From contig NZ_LLYA01000001.1 of assembly GCF_001440415.1 (NCBI RefSeq), positions 460,608 through 524,607 of the forward strand: a DNA stretch of 64,000 bases, in the 5' to 3' direction. The DNA comes from Bradyrhizobium retamae. Its GTDB lineage: Bacteria > Pseudomonadota > Alphaproteobacteria > Rhizobiales > Xanthobacteraceae. The position numbers and the translations under genes are program-made. This document shows positions 1 through 8,562 of this stretch, piece after piece. The notes under the pieces were generated by a model. It made no database searches. It was not told the DNA's origin and saw only the letters and a program-made list of their open reading frames with translations. Each line of letters opens with the position of its first letter. Position 1 is the stretch's first letter.

Positions 1-1
1 G

Positions 2-1465
2 ATTTCCTTCACGCTGCTGTTTCTCGCCCTTGTTTTTGGTGGCATTGGCCTCGGGTGGGAACAGACTTTCAATCTCGGCTACCTGCAGATCTGGGGCACG
101 ATGAAAGACGAGATCTTTCCCGCCGTGCCGCTGTTCATCTTCATGGGTTACATGACCGAACAGGCCGGACTCATGGAGCGGCTGTTCGTGGCTTTGCGCA
201 GCGTTCTCGCGCCGGTGCGCGGATCGCTCTATGTGGCCGTAATTCTAACGGCGACTATTTTTGCGATGGCGACCGGCATCGTGGGCGCCGCGGTGACCGT
301 GCTCGGCATCATGGCCGGATCGATGATGATCAAAACTGGCTATGACGCGCGGCTATCAGCGGGTGCAATCGCCGCCGGCGGTACGCTCGGCATTCTGGTC
401 CCTCCGAGCATAATGCTGGTAGTCATGGGCCCGGTCATGGGCGTGCCCGTCAATCTTCTCTATTCAGCGGCGTTCGGCCCGGGCTTTCTGCTCGCAGGCT
501 GTTATATTGCCTATACGCTCGTCCGCAGCTTGATCAATCCGAAGCTCGGTCCAGCCATGACCATGGAGGAGCGCACAGCCACCTATGATGCGATGACCAC
601 GGAAAAGGTAGGCGCTCCTGTAGTCGGATTGGGCCTCGCGTGCTTGGTCGCATTGGCGTATTTGCTGCTCGATTTGTTATTAAGCCAAGCGCGTGTGCCG
701 CGTCTGTCGTTTACGATCGGACCGCTTAGCCTATCGGCCGTCGCTTCGGTGTTAGCTATTTTGACGGCTTACCCCTACTTCCGGAACGCCTACTTCCGCG
801 CCGTCATGCTCGGCGTTGCGCCTTTGAGCGCGCTGATTGGATTTACCCTGGGAACCATCGTCGGTGGAATCGCCACGCCGACGGAGGCAGCCTCGTGCGG
901 AGCTTTCGGCGCTATCCTCCTTGCACTCTTTTACGGCCGGCTCAGCATGCAATCGATCACCAATGCGGCCATCGGCACGATGGTGACCTCGGCCATGGTG
1001 CTGTTTCTGGCGGTGGCCTCGACGGTGTTTGGCGCGGTCTTCACCAAGCTGGGTACGGCGAACTTGATTACCAACTATCTGCTCGCACTTCCGTTGAGTG
1101 ACTGGTGGAAGCTGGCGTTGATCATGGCGATCTTTTTCGTCCTCGGCTGGCCGTTTGAATGGCCCGTGATCATCCTGGTCTTTCTTCCGATCGTTTTGCC
1201 GGTGGTCGAAAAGCTTCAGTTTGGCTTGAACAAGCTCGACCTGCTGATCTGGTTTGGCGCACTGATCGCCGTCAATATGCAGACGTCGTACTTGAGCCCG
1301 CCCGTTGCAATGTCGGCGTACTACCTGCGGAACGTCGTTCCGCAGTGGAGCTTGAGCACGATTTACCGGGGCATGTCCGACTATATAGTGATTCAGGTCG
1401 TAGTTCTGGCGCTGCTGCTGTTGTTCCCGCAAATCGCACTGTGGTTGCCGAACCTTGTCAGGTAA
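2..1465 (+). CDS. TRAP transporter large permease (DctM family), 5' end outside window
   Basis: The reading frame is open to the left edge, so the start lies outside the window; 487 residues are visible. It is a polytopic inner-membrane protein with many long hydrophobic segments and the conserved TRAP large-subunit features: a PLFIFMG segment, a GGTLGILVPPS segment, and a late GGIATPTEAA segment matching the second repeat. The family forms the sodium-driven translocation channel that takes organic acids from a periplasmic binding protein. The long middle loop (about residues 185-265) fits the mannitol/chloroaromatic-type branch. The small permease (DctQ) would be expected just upstream, off-window. 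A binding protein lies convergently downstream. The substrate cannot be told from sequence. Confidence 0.93.
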   Translation: MSFTLLFLALVFGGIGLGWEQTFNLGYLQIWGTMKDEIFPAVPLFIFMGYMTEQAGLMERLFVALRSVLAPVRGSLYVAVILTATIFAMATGIVGAAVTVLGIMAGSMMIKTGYDARLSAGAIAAGGTLGILVPPSIMLVVMGPVMGVPVNLLYSAAFGPGFLLAGCYIAYTLVRSLINPKLGPAMTMEERTATYDAMTTEKVGAPVVGLGLACLVALAYLLLDLLLSQARVPRLSFTIGPLSLSAVASVLAILTAYPYFRNAYFRAVMLGVAPLSALIGFTLGTIVGGIATPTEAASCGAFGAILLALFYGRLSMQSITNAAIGTMVTSAMVLFLAVASTVFGAVFTKLGTANLITNYLLALPLSDWWKLALIMAIFFVLGWPFEWPVIILVFLPIVLPVVEKLQFGLNKLDLLIWFGALIAVNMQTSYLSPPVAMSAYYLRNVVPQWSLSTIYRGMSDYIVIQVVVLALLLLFPQIALWLPNLVR

Positions 1466-1494
1466 GCGCGATCGGCTGCTTATCACACCAAGAA

Positions 1495-1512
1495 GGGCGG
1501 CCGAGGCCGCCC
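1495..1512. terminator. GC-rich hairpin between convergent TRAP genes
   Basis: GGGCGGCC and GGCCGCCC form a perfect 8-base inverted repeat separated by GA, 30 bases after the permease stop and 31 bases before the binding-protein stop. There is no T-tract, so a bidirectional terminator is inferred from position only. Confidence 0.45.
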
Positions 1513-1542
1513 CTCCAGCTATGTCCTCCAGTCAAGGCCGTC

Positions 1543-2652
1543 TTATTCTTTAACAGGCCAATAGTGGTCCGCCTGCAAAGCGTAGGGCGGGAACATGAAG
1601 CGCTTGGCGGGCACGACCTTGGCGGCGTAGGCCTTCTGAGATTCGTAGACTTTCTTGAAGAACGGGTTCTTCGCGGCCTCCGCCGCGGCAAACTCATCCC
1701 AAGCCTTGAGGAAGGCCTGATTGACCTCGGGCGGTGTAGTGAGAAGCTTAACTCCGTGCTTCTCCTTAAACTCTGAGATCGCGTCCGCGTTTTGTCGCTG
1801 GAAGCTGGCCCACCACCGCAGGAACGTCTCTGATGTGGCCGACTTGATGGCTTCCTTGTTCTGATCCGGCAAGCTGTCCCACACGTCCTTGTTGATCGCG
1901 ATCTCAGCGACAGAGGCGCTCTCATGCATGCCGGGTGTGTAGTGGTATTTCCAGACCGTATGCAGACCGAGGCGCTGATCCTCAATTCCACCGACCCACT
2001 CGGCACAATCGATCGTGCCGCGCTCTGCGGCGGGCAGGATCTCACCACCCGGCATGTTGACAACCGCCATACCCATTTTGGCGTAGAGCTGGGAGACGAT
2101 GCCGGTCTGCCGGCACTTCATTCCCCTGAAGTCGGGCAGGTCCTTGATCGGACGCTTGAACCAGCCGAGTGCCTGCGGGCTCGGCGGAATGCTCGGAAAT
2201 GCCACCAGATTGAGCTTGAGCTCCTTCTGGTAGAACTCGTTCCACAGATCGAGGCCGCCGCCCTCGTAGACCCATCCAATGAAGTCGACAGCATCCATGC
2301 CGAAAATGCCCGCCGGTGTATTGGCGAACAGCGTCGCGGTGACGCTCTTGCCGTACCACCAGTAGGAGATGCCATAGGCACCGTCGATCACCTTCTTGTG
2401 CGTGGCATCCAGGATCTCGAACGGCGGAACGACCGCGCCGCCCGGCAGCGCCTCGATCTTGAGATTGCCGCCGGTCAGCTTGTCGACGCGGTCGGCAAAA
2501 AACTTGAGAGCATCGTGCGTGGTGGATGACGGCGGAACCGCCGATTGTATCTTGAGGACCCGAGGCTGTTGGGCGAGCGCTGTGCCCGCGAACGCCAACG
2601 TGGCGGAGGTTGCTGCGAACAGAGCGACTTTCCTAAGCGAACTCATTTTCAT
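1543..2652 (-). CDS. TRAP transporter periplasmic solute-binding protein (DctP/TakP-like)
   Basis: This is a 369-residue secreted binding protein that should deliver an organic acid to the convergently encoded TRAP permease. The start is the ATG at 2652: it is preceded by GGGAGGGAGA and begins a clear signal peptide (MKMSSLRKV... ending in GTALA-QQ, cleavage near residue 27). The upstream in-frame extension has no such features. Conserved family marks include a GGAVVPPFEILD segment, the FRGMKCRQTG segment carrying the arginine that normally pairs with the ligand carboxylate, and CAEWVGG...GLHTVWKYHYTPG, which resembles the alpha-keto-acid binder TakP. A keto or hydroxy acid ligand is plausible but unproven. 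The convergent arrangement means the two subunits are transcribed separately. Confidence 0.9.
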   Translation of the reverse strand: MKMSSLRKVALFAATSATLAFAGTALAQQPRVLKIQSAVPPSSTTHDALKFFADRVDKLTGGNLKIEALPGGAVVPPFEILDATHKKVIDGAYGISYWWYGKSVTATLFANTPAGIFGMDAVDFIGWVYEGGGLDLWNEFYQKELKLNLVAFPSIPPSPQALGWFKRPIKDLPDFRGMKCRQTGIVSQLYAKMGMAVVNMPGGEILPAAERGTIDCAEWVGGIEDQRLGLHTVWKYHYTPGMHESASVAEIAINKDVWDSLPDQNKEAIKSATSETFLRWWASFQRQNADAISEFKEKHGVKLLTTPPEVNQAFLKAWDEFAAAEAAKNPFFKKVYESQKAYAAKVVPAKRFMFPPYALQADHYWPVKE

Positions 2653-2917
2653 CGACGTCTCCCTCCCCTTTTGCTTTTTCTCCCTTTTGGCAGAGTGCGG
2701 GCGACCCAGGGGCGGCCAGCACACGAATAGCCTACAGCGGTGAGGTGCTGTCAGCCAGTGCGGCACTCTGGCTCGTAAGCTGCCCGTAAGATGAACCCGC
2801 AGGCCATTAAAACAGCGGTCCGGCCGCCGTTTCAGGATTGGATCAGACAGCCGCTTGGGGCCCCTGGCAGCGGCGAAGCTGTTCAGATGGATCGGCTAGC
2901 TAGACATTTTGGGAGTC

Positions 2918-3007
2918 TGGCGGAGAGAGTGGGATTCGAACCCACGGTACGGTTTCCCGCACACACGCTTTCCAAGCGTGCGCCTTAAGCCACTCGGCCA
3001 TCTCTCC
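2918..3007 (-). tRNA. tRNA-Ser (anticodon GGA)
   Basis: Read on the minus strand, the sequence starts GGAGAGATGGCCGAGTGG and ends with the matching acceptor TCTCTCC, discriminator G and an encoded CCA. The anticodon loop is TTGGAAA with anticodon GGA (plus-strand TCC at 2971-2973). The long variable arm expected of a serine tRNA and the T-loop GGTTCGAATCC are present. Length is 90 bases with CCA. Confidence 0.97.
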
Positions 3008-3204
3008 GGAGGCCCTCTCTTGAAGGGGCAGCACTGATTTTGCAAGGGACGCCGGGCACAGCCCTCAAAATTTCCCCAATTCATTGAATTTGCTTAGCAA
3101 TTTGGCACGTTCAGCGCCGGATGATCAGTGCTTCCCGGGACCCTTGAACCGGAATCCGGCCACGATCGACGACCACGGTGGCAACGCAATTGGTGGAGGA
3201 CGGC

Positions 3205-3552
3205 ATGATCATCGCGCGGGCGCTTCTGTTCGCTATCCTTTTGTCGGCGTTTGCGGGCGCCGCGGCGGGCCCGGCAATGGCGCAGGCCTGCACGCGTCAG
3301 GGCGTGGATGTCAGCTGCGATGACGGCCGGCGCGGCATCTTCGCGGGCGACGCCATCGTGTGGGCCGACGGCTCGCGATCGAGGCTGGCCTCGCCGCATC
3401 CGAGCGTCATCATCGGCAACAAGTCATCCGTCGTCATCGGCCCCGGCGTGTTCGCCGGCTCAGGCAAGGGCGGCATGGTGCCGATGGAGAATCCGAGCGC
3501 GCCGAACAAGGCGCGCTGCCCGGTGCTGGATGGCGTGTCGTATTGCCATTAA
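3205..3552 (+). CDS. small secreted hypothetical protein with four cysteines
   Basis: This 115-residue protein has an N-terminal signal peptide (hydrophobic core ALLFAILLSAFAGAAA, predicted cleavage after AMAQA, about residue 28). The start is the ATG at 3205, chosen over an in-frame upstream start because GGAGGACGGC sits directly before it and the signal peptide begins there. The mature part is about 87 residues with four cysteines in two pairs (ACTRQGVDVSC near its start, RCPVLDGVSYC at its end), which suggests two periplasmic disulphides. A glycine-rich stretch (VIGPGVFAGSGKGG) lies between them. I do not recognise a family. It stands alone between the tRNA and the trehalose operon, which runs on the other strand. 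Confidence 0.7.
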   Translation: MIIARALLFAILLSAFAGAAAGPAMAQACTRQGVDVSCDDGRRGIFAGDAIVWADGSRSRLASPHPSVIIGNKSSVVIGPGVFAGSGKGGMVPMENPSAPNKARCPVLDGVSYCH

Positions 3553-3636
3553 GTGCGGCTTGGGTTGCCGAGCACTTTGATTTCGAACTCAGGATGAGGC
3601 GTTAGCTCGCTTGAGCTGGGGCCCTCGAACCCTTTC

Positions 3637-3657
3637 GGTTCTGATTGAATCAGAACC
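3637..3657. repeat. perfect 10+10 palindrome GGTTCTGATT-G-AATCAGAACC
   Basis: It lies in the gap between the secreted protein and otsA, immediately before the dispersed repeat at 3665. It may be a terminator-like hairpin or part of a larger composite repeat. No T-tract follows. Confidence 0.6.
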
Positions 3658-3664
3658 GGGCTCT

Positions 3665-3729
3665 AGATTCTTGTTTTGACGCGTTTTCTTGACGCGAACC
3701 GGTGTCCACTTCGCTGGAAAACGCTCTAG
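3665..3729. repeat. dispersed palindromic repeat, copy 1 (GACGCGTTTTCTTGACGCG family)
   Basis: The segment TGACGCGTTTTCTTGACGCG, followed by an ACCGGT core and CACTTCGCT-GAAAACGC, recurs nearly unchanged at 24023-24082. Its inner parts GCGTTTTC and GAAAACGC are inverted. The right end of this copy runs into the otsA stop codon (3726-3728). Confidence 0.85.
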
Positions 3730-5186
3730 TGATACCGCGCGTTGGTGTTGCTGGCGGAACGAAGCGGCCATAGCGGGGGCTCCGCCAGAACAGGCGCCAG
3801 TTCGCTGCGATCGAGCTGGCTTTCGCGCAACGCGTCGGTGAAGTCGGCGAACCATTGCTGGATGGTATGGCCGCGCAGCTTCGCCATCATCGCCTCCCAG
3901 CGCATCCGCCGTTCGGTTAGCGGCATCGACAGCGCGATCGCAATGGTGCGCGCCATGCCGTCGATGTCGTGCGGATTGACCAAGAGGGCAGTGTCGAGTT
4001 CGTTTGCGGCGCCGGCAAATTTCGACAGCACAAGCACGCCAGGGTCGACCGGGTTTTGCGCGGCGACATATTCCTTGGCGACGAGATTCATGCCGTCCTG
4101 CAGCGGCGTGACCACGCCAACCTGCGCGGTGCGATAGAGGCCGGCGAGCACGGCCTGGCCGTAGCCCTTGTTGAGATAACGGATAGGCGTCCAGTCGACT
4201 TCGCCATGAACGCCGTTGACGTCGCTGACCAACCTTGCGACATCGCTCTGCAGATTGCCGTAGGCCTCGATCGCACCGCGCGACGGCGTTGCGATCTGCA
4301 GCAACGACACCGTGCGCGACAGCGACGGGTGCAAGGTCCACATCCGGTCGAACGCCTTGATGCGGTTGATCAGGCCCTTGGAATAATCCAGCCGGTCGAC
4401 CCCGATCGCGAGCTTCTCGCCATTCAGGCTGCGCCGCAGCCGCGAGACATCCGGATGGGTCGACGCCTTCGTTGCCAACTGCGCGAATAGCTGGGGATCG
4501 ATGCCGATCGGAAATACCGCAGCGCGCGTTCGGCCGTAGCGCGAAATGATGACGCCGTCATGCACGACGAGGCCGAGGTCGGACTGCGCGTAAGCCAGGA
4601 AGTTCTCGCAGTCTTCCTCGGTCTGGAAGCCGATCAAATCATAGGCCAGCATCGCCTCGACCAGCTCGCGATGGTGCGGCACGCCGCCGATCACTGCGCG
4701 GGCCGGCCACGGCGTATGGAGGAAGAAACCGATCGGCTCAGTGACGCGGAGATCGCGCAGTTCGGCGCCGAGCGCGAGGAAATGGTAGTCCTGAATCCAG
4801 AACGCCGAATCCGCTTTTCGGAATCGCAACAGCGCGCGCGCCATGAAGGCGTTCACCTCGCGATAGCTGAGATAGTCCTCCTGCGAGGCGCGGATCAGAT
4901 CGGCGCGCGAATGCAGCGCCGGCCATAGTGCGGAATTCGCAAAACCTTCGTAATAGCCGCCGTAATGCGCGGCCGGCAGGTCCAGCATCGCCAGTGCGCC
5001 GGCGCCGAGCGCTTCGATCTCGGCAAATGGTTCCTTCAGGTTCCCGTCACGAACCCGGCCGCTGGAGCCGACCCAGATGGCGCCCAACTTCTCGACAATC
5101 GGCAACAATGCCGCCGCGAGTCCCCCCGTCATGGGTTCGTTGGGTTTTCCGCGCGAAACGCGGTTAGAAACGACGACGAGGTTCAC
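3726..5186 (-). CDS. otsA: trehalose-6-phosphate synthase
   Basis: This 486-residue GT20 glycosyltransferase joins UDP-glucose and glucose-6-phosphate to trehalose-6-phosphate in the cytoplasm; OtsB upstream removes the phosphate. Visible family marks are the N-terminal VVSNRVS, the GGLAAAL loop that binds the donor, GAIWVGSSG, WIQDYHF (usual form HDYH; the first His is Gln here), the GVDRLDYSKGL motif and PLQDGMNLVAKEYVAAQ (usually PLRDGMNLV). Full family length. It is the last gene of the MFS-otsB-otsA group, 196 bases after otsB, so it may also have its own promoter. Trehalose normally protects against osmotic and desiccation stress. Confidence 0.95.
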   Translation of the reverse strand: MNLVVVSNRVSRGKPNEPMTGGLAAALLPIVEKLGAIWVGSSGRVRDGNLKEPFAEIEALGAGALAMLDLPAAHYGGYYEGFANSALWPALHSRADLIRASQEDYLSYREVNAFMARALLRFRKADSAFWIQDYHFLALGAELRDLRVTEPIGFFLHTPWPARAVIGGVPHHRELVEAMLAYDLIGFQTEEDCENFLAYAQSDLGLVVHDGVIISRYGRTRAAVFPIGIDPQLFAQLATKASTHPDVSRLRRSLNGEKLAIGVDRLDYSKGLINRIKAFDRMWTLHPSLSRTVSLLQIATPSRGAIEAYGNLQSDVARLVSDVNGVHGEVDWTPIRYLNKGYGQAVLAGLYRTAQVGVVTPLQDGMNLVAKEYVAAQNPVDPGVLVLSKFAGAANELDTALLVNPHDIDGMARTIAIALSMPLTERRMRWEAMMAKLRGHTIQQWFADFTDALRESQLDRSELAPVLAEPPLWPLRSASNTNARYH

Positions 5187-5382
5187 AGGTCCCCTCCCGT
5201 TGATACGCCCGCATTAACAGCCATTCATCAATATGGTTCCTGATCACCCTTTCAACGAATTGAAACCAAATTCGGGCTGCAGCGTGCAGGAACTCACCGG
5301 AACTCACGAAAAATAAAATTTGCCGCGAACCTCGGCGTCAAGCGCGAGAATCTGTGTTCGAATCTCGTCGAGACGAAAAACA

Positions 5383-6228
5383 TTATGGCAGTGTTGCGTC
5401 CCTTTCGTCATCAAGCAGGTGTGTAAGGAATTCCCTGACGTCGCTGGGCGCATCGAAATGCCCGGCCACGCCTTTGGCACGGCGGCCGACGGAGAAGGCG
5501 AGGCCATCGAGGTCGGGCATGATCGCAAAGACGCTCTCGTCGGTAACGTCGTCGCCGATGAAGAACGGACGGCGCCCCTTGAACGGCTCGCGCGTCATCA
5601 ATTCGCGCACGCCGCTCGCCTTGGTGAAGCCGGAATGCTTGATTTCGCAGACACATTTGCCCGGCAACACTTCAATCGGCGCATTGGGCAGATCGGCCCT
5701 GATCAGCGACACCGCGGCATAAATCGCCTTCTCGGCATGCGGCGCGAGGCGATAGTGCAGCGCCAGCGAGTAGCCCTTGTCCTCCAGCAATATTCCCGGG
5801 CTCAGCTTTGCGATCGCCGCCAGCCGGCGCTTCAACTCCCTATCCATCGGCGGGGCGTGGGCGGCCACCGAGTCGCTGTCCGGTTCGATCCGCATTTCGG
5901 CGCCGTGGCCGCCGACGGCCGGGAATTGATCGGGCGCGAAAATCAGGTCGATATCGTTGAGCGAGCGGCCGCTGACCAGCGCCAGCGCGCCGTTGGTCCT
6001 GACCAGCAGGCGGTTCAATGTCTTCGCCAGCCCCGGCGGCACCCACACTTCGCGCGGCGTCGGCATCAGATCGAGCAGCGTGCCGTCAATGTCGAGCAGA
6101 ATGGCGGACTCGCTTAAGTGCGGCACCATCGAGCGTGGCACCGGAACAGTTTCCAGCGCGGCATCGTCTTCGCGGGCAATATCGTCTTCCAATGACATTT
6201 CGGCCAGATCCTGATTCATGTCGTCCAT
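5383..6228 (-). CDS. otsB: trehalose-6-phosphate phosphatase
   Basis: This 281-residue HAD-superfamily phosphatase converts trehalose-6-phosphate to trehalose. The catalytic nucleophile and acid are in LLDIDGTLLDL near residue 42. The magnesium-binding end motif GDDVTDESVF is near residue 237, and a SGRSLNDI segment lies between. The first roughly 35 residues are acidic and poorly conserved. The start at 6228 has AGGATGAG just upstream, only 6 bases past the stop of the MFS gene, so translation is probably coupled to it. Full family length; no missing motif. Confidence 0.94.
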   Translation of the reverse strand: MDDMNQDLAEMSLEDDIAREDDAALETVPVPRSMVPHLSESAILLDIDGTLLDLMPTPREVWVPPGLAKTLNRLLVRTNGALALVSGRSLNDIDLIFAPDQFPAVGGHGAEMRIEPDSDSVAAHAPPMDRELKRRLAAIAKLSPGILLEDKGYSLALHYRLAPHAEKAIYAAVSLIRADLPNAPIEVLPGKCVCEIKHSGFTKASGVRELMTREPFKGRRPFFIGDDVTDESVFAIMPDLDGLAFSVGRRAKGVAGHFDAPSDVREFLTHLLDDERDATLP

Positions 6229-6234
6229 CTCATC

Positions 6235-7734
6235 CTACTCCACACATGCGAGCGGCCGTGCGACAGATTCGAGCGATTTGCGCTCGGCCGCAATGGCATA
6301 CCGCCACGCGACAGCGGCGGCCACGATCATCAATGCCGACCCGAACAGGTAGCCGGCGAAAACGCTGTTGCGCGATCCAGTATCGATCAGCGCACCGAAC
6401 AGGGCCGGTCCCACCACGCCGCCGACGCCCGTTCCAATCGCGTAGAACAGCGCAATCGCGAGCGCGCGCACCTCCAGCGGAAATGTCTCGCTGACGGTCA
6501 GATAGGCCGCACTCGCCGCCGGCGAGGCAAAGAAGAAGATCACCATCCAGGCGATGGTCTGGGTCTGCGCGCTCAAGGCGCCAATCGAGAACAGGTAGCC
6601 CGACAGCGCGAGCAACAGGCCGGAAATGCCATAGGTCGCCGCGATCATCGCGCGGCGACCGATCGTATCGAACAGCCGGCCGAGCAACAACGGCCCGAGG
6701 AAATTGCCCGCCGCAAAAGGCAGGATGTACCAGCCGACGTCATTTGACGGAATGCCGAAGAAATCGGTCAGCACCAGCGCGAAGGTGAAGAAGATGGCGT
6801 TGTAGAAGAATGCCTGCGAGGCCATCAGCACCAATCCAACCATCGAACGCCGCCGGTAGGTCGTGAACAGCGTATGCGCCACCTCACCAAGCGGCGTGTG
6901 GCTGCGCATCCGTAAGCGGATCTTCGGGAATATTTCGTCGGCCTCATGATCAGGATGCCGCTTCGAGGACCTCTCGATGCCGTCAACAATCGCGTGCGCC
7001 TCCTCGGGACGGCCATGGATCATCAGCCAGCGCGGGCTTTCCGGAATCCACATCCGCATCACGAACACAATCAGGCCGAGTGCGGCGCCAATGAAATACG
7101 CCATACGCCAGCCGAGATCCGGCGCCAGCACGTTGGGATCGAGCAGCACGATGGCGGCGACCGCGCCGATCGCAGCCCCAATCCAGAAACTGCCGTTGAT
7201 CACGAGGTCGGTCCAGCCACGATAACGCGCCGGCACCAACTCCTGAATCGTCGAATTGATCGCGGTATATTCGCCGCCGATGCCCGCCCCCGTCAGGAAG
7301 CGAAACAGCGCGTAACTCGCGACGTTCCACGACAGCGCGGTGGCGGCGGTCGCGCTGAGATAGACCGCGAGCGTGATGAAGAACAGTTTCTTGCGCCCGA
7401 TCCGGTCCGTCAGCCAGCCGAAACCGAGAGCGCCGAGCACGGCGCCGGCGAGATAGGCGCTGTTGGCGAGACCAACATCAAGATTCGAAAATTGCAGCGT
7501 CGGGCTCTCCTTCAGCGCGCCCGACAAGGCGCCGGCCAGCGTGACTTCCAGCCCGTCGAGAATCCAGGTGATGCCGAGTGCGGCCACGACGCGGGTATGA
7601 AAGCCGCCCCAACGCAGGCAATCGAGCCGCGTGGGTATGCTGGTCTCGATGACGCGAGCATTGTCCTGCTCCAGCGACGTAGTGGACGCGCTCTCAGCCA
7701 CTGCCGCCCCCCGCCATATCGCTTTCACATCCAT
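6235..7734 (-). CDS. MFS transporter (sugar-porter/aromatic-acid-type), first gene of the otsBA operon
   Basis: About 499 residues with two sets of six hydrophobic segments. Classic MFS signatures are GWLTDRIGRKK (loop 2-3), RFLTGAGIGGEY (segment 4), PESPRWLMIHGR (end of the first half) and GRLFDTIGRR (loop 8-9). It sits 6 bases upstream of otsB on the same strand, so it is probably co-transcribed with trehalose synthesis; export or uptake of a sugar or compatible solute is an inference. The start is uncertain: ATG at 7734 is used, but a TTG 23 codons upstream and a GTG nearer the conserved region are also possible, and none has a strong Shine-Dalgarno. Confidence 0.85.
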   Translation of the reverse strand: MDVKAIWRGAAVAESASTTSLEQDNARVIETSIPTRLDCLRWGGFHTRVVAALGITWILDGLEVTLAGALSGALKESPTLQFSNLDVGLANSAYLAGAVLGALGFGWLTDRIGRKKLFFITLAVYLSATAATALSWNVASYALFRFLTGAGIGGEYTAINSTIQELVPARYRGWTDLVINGSFWIGAAIGAVAAIVLLDPNVLAPDLGWRMAYFIGAALGLIVFVMRMWIPESPRWLMIHGRPEEAHAIVDGIERSSKRHPDHEADEIFPKIRLRMRSHTPLGEVAHTLFTTYRRRSMVGLVLMASQAFFYNAIFFTFALVLTDFFGIPSNDVGWYILPFAAGNFLGPLLLGRLFDTIGRRAMIAATYGISGLLLALSGYLFSIGALSAQTQTIAWMVIFFFASPAASAAYLTVSETFPLEVRALAIALFYAIGTGVGGVVGPALFGALIDTGSRNSVFAGYLFGSALMIVAAAVAWRYAIAAERKSLESVARPLACVE

Positions 7735-8067
7735 CGGATTTAGCCAATGAAAAAGCACCCCGGAACGCCCCAGCCCCAGGGTTTTCACGCTCAATTGCGG
7801 CAAACATGGTGCCCGCCGTGAAGATAACGCCTTTCAGAGGGTGCGGTTCCGGAGACTTTCGCATGGCGAAATTGCATAGCTGTCGCCGTGCTCTGCGTAT
7901 CGTGCGGGGCCGATCGACATCATAGCGAGCGCAACTCACAACGACTGTCATACTCCGCGAAGGCGGTATTCAGCACGCACGACTGAATACGACTTCGCGT
8001 TCTCGACGCATCAAGGGAACCGAACAATCAGGCGGCCGTTTTCGGCAAAACAGCAATGGAGTCGAAC
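7735..8067. other. 333-base intergenic region between MFS gene and DUF3175 gene
   Basis: This stretch separates two divergent genes and should carry both promoters. I see no convincing gene, RNA or extended palindrome in it. A GGAG at 8058-8061 is the ribosome site of the DUF3175 gene. Confidence 0.5.
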
Positions 8068-8411
8068 ATGGCCGAACGGCGAAACCACGGACGACCGCAG
8101 CCCGGAAGAGCAGCCGCACGACAACGGCGAAGAAACCATCGCCGAAACGGTGGTCGCAACGAGTAACACGGGAAAGCGACGCGCTCGATCTGAAGCGCGG
8201 CGTCTTCAAGCAGACCAGTGCGAAGAAGATCGCGGCATCGCTCAAGCGCTCCGCCGAGCACAGTGCGCGCCGCAAGTCGGGCGCCTATCGCTCGGCACTG
8301 TCGATGCTGACCTTCTACATCAACCGCGCCGGCAAGACGTTGCCGAAAACACAGCGCGCGCGACTGGAGCGCGCGAAGGTGGAACTGAAGCACCAGTTCG
8401 GGAGGGAGTGA
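8068..8411 (+). pseudogene. DUF3175 family protein, apparently frameshifted near the start
   Basis: From about 8079 to the stop at 8409-8411 one frame encodes a basic protein of DUF3175 type: a Lys/Arg/Thr-rich tail (AKPRTTAARKSSRTTTAKKP), then WSQRVTRESDALDLKRGVF, KKIAASLKRSAEHSARRK and SMLTFYINRAGKTLP. That frame has no ATG, GTG or TTG upstream. The only good start, ATG at 8068 with GGAG seven bases before it, is in another frame and would end after 32 residues. Adding one base within about 8074-8079 would join them into a protein of about 114 residues. So this is either a recent one-base deletion, a sequencing error, or non-standard decoding. The family function is unknown; a nucleic-acid-binding role would fit the basic tail. 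Confidence 0.7.
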
Positions 8412-8414
8412 TCT

Positions 8415-8560
8415 GTCGTCCCTTGCGAGCGCAGGGACCCCGAGCGTGAGCGCAATTGCGCTCATCGCGGCGCCGCGGCCACTTGCAAGAGGCACTCGGG
8501 TTGGTTGCTCGGCAACAATGGTCTGCGGTGGTTATGAGCCCCTGCGTTCGCAGGAGCGAC
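8415..8560. repeat. GTCGTCCC...GGGACGAC intergenic element, copy 1
   Basis: It begins GTCGTCCCTTGCGAGCGCAGGGACC and ends with GTGGTTATGAGCCCCTGCG and TTCGCAGGAGCGAC. The ends are inverted copies and the inner GTGGTTATG is shared with elements at 16091-16209 and 40636-40755. It fills the gap between the DUF3175 gene and the chemoreceptor stop. Confidence 0.7.
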
Positions 8561-8562
8561 AA

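Noticed and set aside
752..1486. A 244-codon minus-strand frame opposite the TRAP permease
   Set aside because: Arg/Gln/His-rich shadow; the plus strand shows clear membrane segments and TRAP motifs.
5320..6117. A 265-codon plus-strand frame opposite otsB
   Set aside because: otsB has all HAD motifs; this frame has none.
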